From DASPMP01 sp035758925 (GTDB lineage: Bacteria > Gemmatimonadota > Gemmatimonadetes > Gemmatimonadales > Gemmatimonadaceae): DNA of 17,402 nucleotides. Positions 6,886-13,843 of this stretch are shown here, in pieces. The notes beneath the pieces were generated by a model. It was not told the DNA's origin and made no database searches. It saw nothing but the letters and a program-made list of their open reading frames with translations. Location of the stretch: assembly GCA_035758925.1 (NCBI GenBank), contig DASTVV010000049.1, forward strand, positions 1 to 17,402, in the 5' to 3' direction. A program made the position numbers and the translations under genes. Each line of letters starts with the position of its first letter. Positions within the stretch are counted from its first letter, which is position 1.

Positions 6886-7788
6886 GTGAGTACGCCAGTC
6901 GCCGAGCTCGTCTCGGTCTCCTATCGCTACGGCGAGGTCGCCGCGTTGACCGATGTCGATCTCGCGCTGTACGCCGGCCACGTGACTGCGCTGCTCGGTC
7001 CGAACGGAGCGGGCAAGACGACGGCGGTCAGCCTGCTCACCGGGCTGATGCGTCCGACGACCGGCGAGGCGCGCCTGTTTGGCACCGATCCGCGGTCGAT
7101 GCCCGCCCGCCGGCGAATGGGCGTGATGCTGCAAGTCTCGCGCGTGCCCGACACGCTGACCGTGCGCGAGCACCTGCACCTGTTTTCTGCCTACTACCCG
7201 ACGCCGCTGGCATCGCGCCAGGTGCTGACGCTCGCCGGCCTCGAGCCGGTTGCCGATCGCCGTTTCAGCGCACTTTCCGGCGGTCAGAAGCAGCGTGCGC
7301 TCTTCGCGCTGGCGATCTGCGGCAACCCCGAGCTCCTCTTCCTCGACGAGCCGACCGTCGGTATGGACGTCGAGGCGCGCCGCGGCTTCTGGCAGACGGT
7401 GCGGGCGTTCGCCGCCTCGGGCCGGGCCGTCCTGCTGACGACGCACTATCTCGAAGAGGCGGACGCGCTGGCGAACCGCATCGTCGTGATCAACCGCGGG
7501 CGCGTCGTCGCCGACGGCCGGCCGGAACAGATCAAGGCCGCCGCGGCGGACCGTCAAGTCATCTGCCGCACTCAGCTCGCACACGGAACGTTACGCGAGC
7601 TGCCGGGTGTGACCTGCGTCGAGGGACAGGGCGACCGCGTGCGCCTGGTCACCAGGGACGCAGAGGCCACGACCCGTGCGCTGCTCAGCGCCGACGAAAG
7701 CGTTGACGGTCTCGAAGTGCGCAGTGCCGGCCTGGAAGACGGGTTTCTCGCCCTGACCGGCGCGGACGGACCGCGCGCCGCTGCTTGA
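6886..7788 (+). CDS. ABC transporter ATP-binding protein (ABC-2 exporter type)
   Basis: 300 residues from a GTG start. Walker A GPNGAGKTT (38-46), Q-loop around LQVSRVPDTL (82-91), signature LSGGQKQR (130-137), Walker B LLFLDEPTVGMD (150-161) and H-loop His187 in TTHYLEEA are all present. The region after about 215 is the variable C-terminal domain of DrrA/CcmA-like exporters. It powers export or membrane insertion by the permease encoded next, from the cytoplasmic side. Its stop overlaps the permease ribosome binding site (TGAGGAGG), so the two are translationally linked. The order ATPase, permease, kinase remnant, regulator matches the Bacillus YvfR-S-T-U type locus. The substrate is unknown; drug, lipid or peptide export are the usual possibilities. 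Confidence 0.93.
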   Translation: MSTPVAELVSVSYRYGEVAALTDVDLALYAGHVTALLGPNGAGKTTAVSLLTGLMRPTTGEARLFGTDPRSMPARRRMGVMLQVSRVPDTLTVREHLHLFSAYYPTPLASRQVLTLAGLEPVADRRFSALSGGQKQRALFALAICGNPELLFLDEPTVGMDVEARRGFWQTVRAFAASGRAVLLTTHYLEEADALANRIVVINRGRVVADGRPEQIKAAAADRQVICRTQLAHGTLRELPGVTCVEGQGDRVRLVTRDAEATTRALLSADESVDGLEVRSAGLEDGFLALTGADGPRAAA

Positions 7789-7798
7789 GGAGGATGCG

Positions 7799-8599
7799 AT
7801 GACTGCGATGTCGACGACGCTCGCGCTGCCCGATCTCGACCGCCGGACGGCGGTGCCGCGGCTGTTCCGCCTGTACGTCCTGGAGACGTGGTACGAATTT
7901 CTGAAACTGCTGCGCCAGCCGCATTACATCGGCGGCGTGGTGGCGTTTCCAGTCATGTTCTATCTGCTGTTCGGCCTGAGCTTGAACCGCAGCGGCACTG
8001 GTCCGAAAGCCGCCGAGTATCTGCTCGCGAGTTACTCGGTCTTCGGAGTCGTGACGGCGGCACTCTTCGCCTTCGGCGTCGGCGTGTCGACCGAGCGGGC
8101 CTCGGGGTGGATGCTGTTGAAGCAGGCAGCGCCCCTGCCGACGCCGGCCTACCTGTGCTCCAAGGTCGTCACGTGCATGTTGTTCGGCGGCGTCATCGTG
8201 GCGCTCCTGGCACTGCTCGGCGTGACCGCGGGGGGTGTCCGCTTCAGCGCCGGCGCCTGGGCGGGGCTCTTCGCATCGGTGATGCTCGGCTGCATCCCGT
8301 TCTGTCTGTTCGGTCTCGCAGTGGGCTACTCGATTCCGCCCGCCGGCGCCCCCGGCATCGTCAACCTGCTCAACCTGCCGCTCGCGTTCGCCGGCGGCCT
8401 GTGGATGCCGCACGAAGTGTTGCCGCGGCCGGTCCAGGCGATTGCGCAGTTCGTGCCGCAGCATCATCTCGGCCGGCTGGCGCTGTCGGCAGTCAGGCTC
8501 GTGCCGGATCCGCCCGGACCGCACGTGGCCGCGCTCGGCGTGGCGACGCTCATGGGCTTGGCCTGCGCGACCCTGGCGTATCGGCACAACTCGCGCTGA
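7799..8599 (+). CDS. ABC-2 type permease
   Basis: 266 residues with about six membrane helices: about 46-62 (GGVVAFPVMFYLLFGLS), 78-95 (YSVFGVVTAALFAFGVG), 120-145 (VVTCMLFGGVIVALLALLGV), 155-180, 186-205 and 243-260. The order is that of ABC-2 membrane proteins: a cytoplasmic amphipathic N-terminus, the STERASGWMLLKQAAPLPTPAYLCSK loop after helix 2, and the GGLWMPHEVLPRPVQAIAQFVPQHHL segment near the end. It forms the channel for the ATPase just upstream, and GAGGAGG at 7787-7793 serves as its ribosome binding site 5 bp before the ATG. Right after its stop the sequence continues into the wreck of a kinase gene. Confidence 0.92.
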   Translation: MTAMSTTLALPDLDRRTAVPRLFRLYVLETWYEFLKLLRQPHYIGGVVAFPVMFYLLFGLSLNRSGTGPKAAEYLLASYSVFGVVTAALFAFGVGVSTERASGWMLLKQAAPLPTPAYLCSKVVTCMLFGGVIVALLALLGVTAGGVRFSAGAWAGLFASVMLGCIPFCLFGLAVGYSIPPAGAPGIVNLLNLPLAFAGGLWMPHEVLPRPVQAIAQFVPQHHLGRLALSAVRLVPDPPGPHVAALGVATLMGLACATLAYRHNSR

Positions 8600-8600
8600 C

Positions 8601-8778
8601 TTGATATCCTTGCGTGACGAGTTGGCGAATGCCGAGCGCGTCCTCGTCGCGGCTGGTATCACGCCGGAAATCGACGTCAGGCCGCCGTCTCTCCTGCAAG
8701 ACGAGGAGTCTTGAGCGCGATGGACGTTCGGGGACCAGGCTGGTGATGTCATTGCCCGCCCATGGGAGCTCGTCGTGA
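8601..8778 (+). pseudogene. Internally deleted remnant of a second DesK-type histidine kinase
   Basis: Two fragments survive. Codons from 8601 read LISLRDELANAERVLVAAGI, continuing TPEIDVRPPSL, which matches residues 246-274 of the kinase at 4386 (SLEDAIANAERVLRAAGLEP). From 8707, in another frame, come SLERDGRSGTRLVMSLPAHG and SSS, matching residues 346-368 (SVERDGTAGTRLVVTVPIAR). The ATPase core between them is deleted, and everything upstream, including the membrane part and the phospho-acceptor His, is missing. Its stop TGA (8776-8778) still overlaps the GTG start of the response regulator, as in an intact kinase-regulator operon. It was once the regulator's partner. Confidence 0.85.
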
Positions 8779-9377
8779 TTCGCGTGCTCATTGCCGAGGA
8801 TCAGGCGATGGTTCTCGGGGCGCTCCGCGCGCTCATCGACATCGAGAGCGATCTGACAGTCGTCGCCTCCGCGCGGAACGGCCGTGAGGCGCTCGCTCTC
8901 GCGCTGACACACCCGCCCGACGTCGTCGTCACCGACATCGAGATGCCGGGACTGACAGGACTCGAGCTGGCCGCGGAGCTCAAGCGTCTCGGCAGCCCCG
9001 CGAAGGTCGTCATTCTCACGACGTTCGCGCGCCCCGGCTACCTGCGGCGCGCGCTCGAAGCGGGCGCGTCGGGCTACCTGCTCAAGGACGCGCCATCGCA
9101 TCAGCTGGCGGATGCCATCCGGCGCGTGCGCAACGGCGGCCGCGCGGTCGACCCCGAGCTGGCGTCCGAAGCCTGGTCTGAGGACGATCCGCTCACCGAT
9201 CGCGAACGTCAGGTGTTGCGTCTGGCGGCCGATGGGGAATCGGGCGCCGATATCGCGCAGCAGTTGCAGCTATCCGAGGGCACGGTGCGCAACTACCTGT
9301 CGGAGGCCGTCGGTAAAGTCGGCGGCCGCAACAAGGTCGATGCCGCGCGCATCGCGCGCGCGAAGGGGTGGTTGTAA
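8775..9377 (+). CDS. NarL/FixJ (DesR-like) response regulator
   Basis: 200 residues from a GTG that overlaps the stop of the kinase remnant. The receiver domain holds the acidic pair in IAEDQ (residues 8-9), phospho-acceptor Asp54 in VVVTDIEMPG, Thr in LTTFA and Lys in GYLLKDAP. A LuxR-type helix-turn-helix follows: LTDRERQVLRLAADGESGADIAQQL and LSEGTVRNYLSEAVGKVGGRNKVDAARIARAKGWL. This is the DesR/LiaR/YvfU pattern. It should control the neighbouring ABC genes when phosphorylated, probably by the kinase at 4386, because its own adjacent kinase gene is destroyed. No unambiguous binding site could be assigned; the palindrome at 4285 is one candidate. Confidence 0.92.
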   Translation: MIRVLIAEDQAMVLGALRALIDIESDLTVVASARNGREALALALTHPPDVVVTDIEMPGLTGLELAAELKRLGSPAKVVILTTFARPGYLRRALEAGASGYLLKDAPSHQLADAIRRVRNGGRAVDPELASEAWSEDDPLTDRERQVLRLAADGESGADIAQQLQLSEGTVRNYLSEAVGKVGGRNKVDAARIARAKGWL

Positions 9378-9598
9378 CTGTCGTCGACGTTGCAGGGCAA
9401 CGTCCAACAGGGCCGCGCCGACCGCGCCGCCGGGATGCGGTCGGAACACCGTTCGCGCAGCTCGCAGACGGTGTGGTGTGTTCGGCTCGAACCGCCTGTG
9501 GGACTCGCCGGCCAGCACGCGTGGAGCATGCGCGCTCGTGCCGGCTCTCCGATGGCCGCAGCAATTGCCGAGGCCGCCGACATCGGTCCCTTGGACAT
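9372..9598 (-). pseudogene. Collapsed ArsR-family regulator, paralogue of the gene at 544
   Basis: Three fragments match the regulator at 544-1242 in order. Near 9598-9510, AIAAAIGEPARARML matches its residues 14-25 (LAAAIGEPVRARML). At 9503-9447, in another frame, FEPNTPHRLRAAR matches residues 100-112 (FVPNTPRDLRAAR). At 9437-9372, HPGGAVGAALLDVALQRRRQ matches residues 185-203 (HLAGALGAAVLSVALQKKW). The recognition helix, wing and most of the second domain are deleted, and the frame breaks between fragments. The 3' end runs into the end of the response regulator. No functional repressor can be made. It faces away from the Cld-family gene, as the intact copy faces away from the NIPSNAP gene. 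Confidence 0.82.
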
Positions 9599-9689
9599 TC
9601 AACGATTTGATGACCAACGAATCGTCTGTCGTCGGCTATTGACACACTGTCTGCCTGGCGGCGGGAGCGGACAGGACGACAGGAGCAGA

Positions 9690-10496
9690 ATGAGGGCGAA
9701 CGATGTTCGATCGAGCGATGTTCTTCGTCATGGCGCATACGCCTGTCTGCAGGTGTCAGAGGCAGTCCGTCGAAGCGTGGCAGCCGCCGGCGTGGCGACA
9801 CTCGTGGAGCGTCTGGGGCTGAGAAATGAATTCGAGGCCGGCGACGGGCACCCATCCGAAGCCGTCGCGTTTCTCCGTCGTGTCAGTGCCAAGCCGGCGG
9901 ACATCATGGATGCTGGGGTCCTGCGCGCGGACGTCATCGTGCACGTTGCGTCGACGTCGGCGGCGCCTGTCGCGACGTTCTGCGCGGAGCTGACACGGCT
10001 GCTCGAGCCGACGATCGCGCCGTATTTCCTGTCGGGCGTCGTGAGACCGACCAGCTACACCGGCAACGCGATGCACAACTTCGCTTACGCGCATCAGGTC
10101 ATTCAGCAGACCGGCGCGGTCATGCCCAATGCGTTTCTCATCCCGATGAGGAAGACCGCCGAGTGGTGGGCCAAGGACTGGATGCAGCGACATACGTACT
10201 TCCTGCCCCGCTACGACGACACGGGCCGTCTCGTGAACGAAGGCCACGCGCTCGCCGCAGCGGCGGGAATCGAGTCCCTGATGCGGAGGACGTACAGGAA
10301 CCAGACTTTTCCGGCGCCCGAGGGTGCCTACGACTTCGTGAACTACTTCGAATGTGCGGACGCCGACATCGAGACGTTCCACGAGGTGTGCGCAAACCTG
10401 CGCGACGTCACGAAGAATCCGGAATGGCGCTTCGTCCGCGAGGGTCCGACCTGGCACGGTCGCCGCGTGCGGCAGTGGGCGGAGCTGTTCGACTGA
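9690..10496 (+). CDS. Chlorite dismutase (Cld)-family haem protein
   Basis: 268 residues from an ATG with AGGAG at 9681-9685. Two ferredoxin-like halves are visible. The first, about 75-160, contains ADVIVHVASTSAAPVATFCAEL and ends FLIPMRKTAEWW, the Cld-family IPxxKxxEWW motif. The second, about 180-262, contains YDFVNYFECADADIETFHEV and a NPEWRFVREGPTWHG end. By manual alignment with remembered Nitrobacter and Dechloromonas Cld sequences, the proximal haem ligand is His186. Arg199, 13 residues later, is the distal Arg of chlorite-degrading members, and Glu245 in PEW is the proximal hydrogen-bonding Glu. HemQ proteins lack this Arg. The loop between EWW and His186 is about 12 residues longer than usual, so His168 is an alternative ligand. 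No signal peptide. The frame is open upstream to 9390, but that part overlaps the pseudogene. Confidence 0.72.
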   Translation: MRANDVRSSDVLRHGAYACLQVSEAVRRSVAAAGVATLVERLGLRNEFEAGDGHPSEAVAFLRRVSAKPADIMDAGVLRADVIVHVASTSAAPVATFCAELTRLLEPTIAPYFLSGVVRPTSYTGNAMHNFAYAHQVIQQTGAVMPNAFLIPMRKTAEWWAKDWMQRHTYFLPRYDDTGRLVNEGHALAAAAGIESLMRRTYRNQTFPAPEGAYDFVNYFECADADIETFHEVCANLRDVTKNPEWRFVREGPTWHGRRVRQWAELFD

Positions 10497-10521
10497 ACGT
10501 CGTCGCGCCGCGTCCTCCGCC

Positions 10522-11289
10522 TCACGCGTTTGCCGCGCGCGCCGCCTCTTCCAACGCCTTCATCGTCATGAGGTAAGGGCGGGGCCCGTGGCTCACGCGT
10601 GCGACCCCACGCTCGGCCAGTGCGCGCAAGGGCGGCGTGGCGTCACCGACCATGATGTTGAGCGGAAGCGGTGACGCTTCGGCGAGGCGCGCAATCAGCG
10701 TGATATCCGCGAGACCGGGCGCGAACAGGCCATCCGCGCCAGCGTCTGCATAGGCGCGTGCCCGCTCGATCGTCTCATCGACCATCGCCGCGTCATGCTG
10801 TTCCGGCGGTCGCTGGAAAAAGACGTCGGTCCGGGCATTGATGAAGAAGCGGATCCCGGCTGCATCGGCCGTCTGCCGGGCGCGTCGGATGCGATCGCCC
10901 TGATCGACTGTCTCGCGGAGTGTTCCATTCGCCGGAAAGCTGTCCTCGAGGTTGCAGCCGACGGCCCCGGCGTGGATCGCCAGACGGACGGTCTCGCCGA
11001 CTACTTCCGACGTGTCGCCGTAACCGCTTTCCAGATCGATCGTCACCGGCAGCTCGGTCGCGCCGACGATGCGGCGCAGAATGTCGATCGCCAACGTGAG
11101 CGGGATGCGCTCGCCATCGGCGAAGCCGTTCGCGTTGGCGACCGACCAGCTGCCCGTCGCGATCGCCTTGGCACCGCCCGTGGCGACGGCTTTGGCGCTA
11201 CCTGCATCCCAGATGTTGAAGAGGACGAGAGGCCTTCCGGGAACATGCAACGCCCGGAACTGCTCGGTCTTGCGCGTCTGATCGGTCAT
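10522..11289 (-). CDS. Isocitrate lyase / PEP mutase-family protein
   Basis: 255 residues. It has the TIM-barrel order of this superfamily: PLVLFNIWDAGSAKAVATGGAKAIATGS (21-46), metal-site strand DLESGYG (85-91), CNLEDS (112-117) and RFFINARTDVF (147-157). The KKCGH loop of true isocitrate lyases is absent, so it is of the PEP mutase/oxaloacetate decarboxylase/lyase-like kind acting on small 2-oxo or dicarboxylic acids. The exact reaction cannot be told. The ATG is preceded by AGGAG on the minus strand. It lies 43 bp after the alpha/beta hydrolase gene in the same direction, so it is probably the last gene of that operon. It converges with the Cld-family gene with a 25-bp gap. Confidence 0.88.
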   Translation of the reverse strand: MTDQTRKTEQFRALHVPGRPLVLFNIWDAGSAKAVATGGAKAIATGSWSVANANGFADGERIPLTLAIDILRRIVGATELPVTIDLESGYGDTSEVVGETVRLAIHAGAVGCNLEDSFPANGTLRETVDQGDRIRRARQTADAAGIRFFINARTDVFFQRPPEQHDAAMVDETIERARAYADAGADGLFAPGLADITLIARLAEASPLPLNIMVGDATPPLRALAERGVARVSHGPRPYLMTMKALEEAARAANA

Positions 11290-11332
11290 GTCTTCTCCTG
11301 ATGGACTCGCATGCTCAACAAGAATCCCTGGA

Positions 11333-12205
11333 TCATCGCGCCTTCTGCGCCCTCAGCCAGTGGGCGCGGAGCTCCTTGTTGAAGTCCGCCGCGCGTTCCT
11401 CGGGAAAGAAGATCCTCGCGCCCTGGAACTCCACGCGCCGGGCGCCCGCGATCGTGTCGGCCAGCCAGCGTGACCACTTCAGGTCGAAATACACATCGTC
11501 CGTTCCCCAGACGATCAGCGTCGGCATCCTCAGCGCCTTCAGGCGTCCTTCAATGGCGAGCGTGTGCTTGTTGTCGAACGCGGCGAGGAAGCGTTCCAGG
11601 TCGCAGGTGCGCTGCTCGGTTCGGACCAGCGGACGCAGATAGGTTTCGATGCTGTCGTCAGTCAGCCGTTCCGGGTGCTCATAGGCGGGTCCCAGGGCCT
11701 GCGCGGATCGATAGATGCTCTTGTCGGCCAACATCGCGTCCAGCGTGCCACGTAACCCGCCAGCGGCCGCCATCGCCAAGAACGGCTTGAACGCCTCCGG
11801 CGGCCAGTTGTCGTGGGCGTCACAGTCGGTGAGCGTGAGGCTGCGCACGCGCTCCGGATACAGGGCGGCGAAGATCTGGGCGATCCCACCGCCGCTGTCG
11901 TTGCCCACGAGATCCACCTGGTCGATCTTCAAGGCATCGAGAAATTCCTCGAGCATCTTCGCATTGGCTGTCACGGAGACGTCCTGATCCGCCGCGATTT
12001 CGGTGTCGCCATGCGCCAGCAGGTCCACGGCGATCGCGCGCCGGATGTCGGACAACTCCGCCAGTTGGTGACGCCAGAGATGCCCGTTCAACAGCACGCC
12101 ATGCACGAACAACGCAACCGGTCCTGTGCCCTGCTCCGTGTAGCTGATCCGGCCAGACGCGGTCTGCACGCTATGCTTGATCGGCGATGGTTTGTGTCCG
12201 CCCAT
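11333..12205 (-). CDS. Alpha/beta hydrolase, Asp-nucleophile type without a visible catalytic His
   Basis: 290 residues. Oxyanion motif FVHGVLLNGHLW (33-44), nucleophile elbow LVGNDSGGGIAQ (99-110) with Asp103 at the nucleophile position, cap region about 130-215, and TLIVWGTDDVYFD (229-241) with the acid at Asp236 or Asp237. Haloalkane dehalogenases and epoxide hydrolases use such an Asp nucleophile. The place where the catalytic His normally sits reads EFQGARIFFPEERAADF (259-275) and holds no His. Related proteins with an LFFPDER ending are familiar to me, so this may be a subfamily trait rather than damage. The function is unknown. Its start lies 3 bp after the stop of a 48-residue cysteine-rich protein, implying translational coupling. 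Confidence 0.88.
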   Translation of the reverse strand: MGGHKPSPIKHSVQTASGRISYTEQGTGPVALFVHGVLLNGHLWRHQLAELSDIRRAIAVDLLAHGDTEIAADQDVSVTANAKMLEEFLDALKIDQVDLVGNDSGGGIAQIFAALYPERVRSLTLTDCDAHDNWPPEAFKPFLAMAAAGGLRGTLDAMLADKSIYRSAQALGPAYEHPERLTDDSIETYLRPLVRTEQRTCDLERFLAAFDNKHTLAIEGRLKALRMPTLIVWGTDDVYFDLKWSRWLADTIAGARRVEFQGARIFFPEERAADFNKELRAHWLRAQKAR

Positions 12206-12208
12206 GGC

Positions 12209-12355
12209 TCACGCCCCCCTCGTCGAGGCGTGAGCTTCCCTCAGCTTCAGGGCGCACTCGTCGCAGCACACCTCAACCGTCTTGCCGCCGATCGTCACCT
12301 TGATGGCAGTCTCGTCCAGCGTGCAATCGCACGCCGCACAGGTCTTCTTATCCAT
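12209..12355 (-). CDS. 48-residue cysteine-rich, probable zinc-binding protein
   Basis: A minus-strand ATG at 12355-12353 is preceded by GGAGGG at good spacing and encodes 48 residues ending in TGA at 12209. It begins MDKKTCAACDCTLDETAIKV and continues TIGGKTVEVCCDECALKLRE. There are six cysteines: CAACDC near the N-terminus and CCDEC about 20 residues later, around a beta-hairpin-like TIGGKTVEV. This is the pattern of tiny treble-clef or TRASH-like metal-binding domains, where paired CxxC knuckles hold one zinc. Only 3 bp separate it from the hydrolase start. It could be a metal chaperone, a redox sensor or a subunit of the hydrolase; its role is not known. Confidence 0.82.
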   Translation of the reverse strand: MDKKTCAACDCTLDETAIKVTIGGKTVEVCCDECALKLREAHASTRGA

Positions 12356-12389
12356 GACAGTTCCCTCCATGTATGCCCAACATCCGAGC

Positions 12390-12405
12390 GTGACCAGTAG
12401 GTCAC
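12390..12405. promoter_or_regulatory. Perfect inverted repeat upstream of the cysteine-rich/hydrolase operon
   Basis: GTGACC, a 4-bp spacer and GGTCAC lie 34 bp upstream of the cysteine-rich gene and downstream of the AraC-type gene. There is no T-run after it on either strand, so it is more likely a protein-binding site than a terminator. The position fits control of the minus-strand operon. Confidence 0.4.
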
Positions 12406-12454
12406 TCAGGAAGGGAAGGTCGCTATCAGGATCTTTAGCGATTTGCTGGAACAG

Positions 12455-13285
12455 CTACCGACGCAGCGCCGACTGCCTGAACTCTGAGGGCGAGCGACCG
12501 TAGGTCTGGCGGAACGACGCGCTGAAGTGACTGTGGCTGGAGAACCCGAGGTCGAGGCTCAAGGCGGTCAGGTCGTCATACTGCGCGAGAAGGTCCAGCG
12601 CCCGCGCGAGCCGTAGCCGCAACTGATAGCGATACAAGGGCAGGCCCTCCACCTGTTGGAAGACCTGCGTGAGATAAACCGGAGAGCCGCGCACTTCGGC
12701 GGCGATCTCGGCCAACGTCCAACGTCGCCCCAGATCGCTCGCCAGCACGAGCTTGACCCGATCCACCAGCCGCTGCCGTCCGACGCTGGCGCCGGCTGGG
12801 TGCGTCGTCCGCGGGCCCAGCGCCCGTTGTGCGAGGGTCAAAGCCAAGCTCTCTGCTTCTAAAGGCTCCGCGATCCTCCGGCGCAGACTGTGCCGCAGCA
12901 GTGCGACGAGCGCCTGCGCCCGTGCATCGATGCGCAGGCGCTGCCGCCGGAATGCCAGCGGCGCGCCCCCGCGCAGGAGCATCCGCGGCGCCAGCTCACG
13001 CAAGTGCGGCTCGCTGATGATCACGGTCAGGCTGGCATCGCCACCCGCCACCGGGTGGCTGACCCGGTAGCCTTCGGCGGCGTTGAAGAACAGCACCTGA
13101 TTCGCCTCGGCGACGGCCTGATCATGCCCAAGATGCCGCACATAGACGCCGCGATACGGAAACACCACTTGGGTGGCGGTCGTGCACTCTTCCGCACTCT
13201 GGTCTCGACGGCTGCCCTGGCAGCACACGTCGTGGATGGCAACCGTCGGAGTCTTCAGCAGAGATTGAACGGTAAATTCAGGCAT
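12455..13285 (-). CDS. AraC-family transcriptional regulator
   Basis: 276 residues. The N-terminal part (about 1-140) looks like a small cupin-type ligand domain: TQVVFPYRGVYVRHLG, NQVLFFNAAEGYRVSHP, and a basic linker with LRIDARAQALVALLRHSLRRR. The C-terminal AraC DNA-binding pair covers about 175-272: the first helix-turn-helix is WTLAEIAAEVRGSPVYLTQVFQQVEGLPLYRYQLRLRLARAL, the second is TALSLDLGFSSHSHFSASFRQTYGRSPSEFR. The last motif is the family signature. It points the same way as the downstream cysteine-rich, hydrolase and lyase-like genes (99-bp gap) and probably regulates them. No RNA hairpin terminator separates them clearly. The inducer is unknown. Confidence 0.92.
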   Translation of the reverse strand: MPEFTVQSLLKTPTVAIHDVCCQGSRRDQSAEECTTATQVVFPYRGVYVRHLGHDQAVAEANQVLFFNAAEGYRVSHPVAGGDASLTVIISEPHLRELAPRMLLRGGAPLAFRRQRLRIDARAQALVALLRHSLRRRIAEPLEAESLALTLAQRALGPRTTHPAGASVGRQRLVDRVKLVLASDLGRRWTLAEIAAEVRGSPVYLTQVFQQVEGLPLYRYQLRLRLARALDLLAQYDDLTALSLDLGFSSHSHFSASFRQTYGRSPSEFRQSALRR

Positions 13286-13843
13286 CGGCCTTACTTCTGT
13301 GGCCGGGATTCCGGCGGCGTCAGGCCGGGGACTCGGCCCGGCACGGGAGCAGCCTCGCTGTAAATGTACTCCCTTAACGATTCGCGGTCGAACGTCGAGG
13401 CGCCAACGTTTGGTGTTCGCCAGCGTGGGACGCTCGGCACGCCGGATTGTGCGTGAGTGGATTCCTGAAACCGGTCGGACTGACTCGGACTCACGAACAG
13501 ACGACCGGCTCGCGGGCGTTGTCGACGCGGCGACATGTCCTGGCTTCGGGTGTCTGCTCGGCTTAGCCGATAGTCCGGCGCGCTGATCACTTCAGCGAAC
13601 ATCTCGGACGCGCACGCTCGGTGGGCGACGAGAAAAAGCACGCAGAAAGTACCATCGTTGTTACAACCCTTTCGAAAAGGATCGTCAGAAGTGCCATCGG
13701 CCTAAGGCATGCTCCCAGCTTTATTGAAAACGACGGCCGTACCCCGGCCCGCGATCGCTCTCGAGTCGATAGCCAACTTGGAACAGCCAGCTGTACACAG
13801 CACAGTCGCTCTTCTCAACCAGCGACGACCTCTTCCACCGCGC
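13286..13843. other. 558-bp stretch without a convincing gene
   Basis: It lies between the AraC-type start (13285, minus) and the ECF41 sigma stop (13844, minus). A minus-strand open frame (13291-13641, 116 codons) ends 5 bp before the AraC start, but its Arg/Ser/Pro-rich composition resembles no protein I know; the last 30 codons (LREYIYSEAAPVPG) look most protein-like and could be a remnant tail. A less GC-rich patch at 13640-13740 holds two adjacent palindromes, GTTGTTACAAC (13657-13667) and CCTTTCGAAAAGG (13668-13680). No tRNA, repeat array or mobile-element end was seen. Confidence 0.5.

Noticed and set aside
7685..8791. A 368-codon minus-strand open frame opposite the ABC permease
   Set aside because: Composition is typical of an antisense shadow (Arg, His, Gln-rich), and the opposite strand encodes a clear ABC-2 permease.
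9641..9651. GACA-CAC-TGTC inverted repeat upstream of the Cld-family gene
   Set aside because: Arms of only 4 bp with a 3-bp spacer are expected by chance, and it does not match the AATTGTC half-site.
9390..9689. Upstream extension of the Cld-family gene to 9390
   Set aside because: This part is antisense to the ArsR-type pseudogene, and a good ribosome binding site precedes the ATG at 9690.
13291..13641. A 116-codon minus-strand frame ending 5 bp before the AraC-type start
   Set aside because: No convincing start signal and low-complexity Arg/Ser/Pro-rich sequence; at most a remnant of a gene tail.
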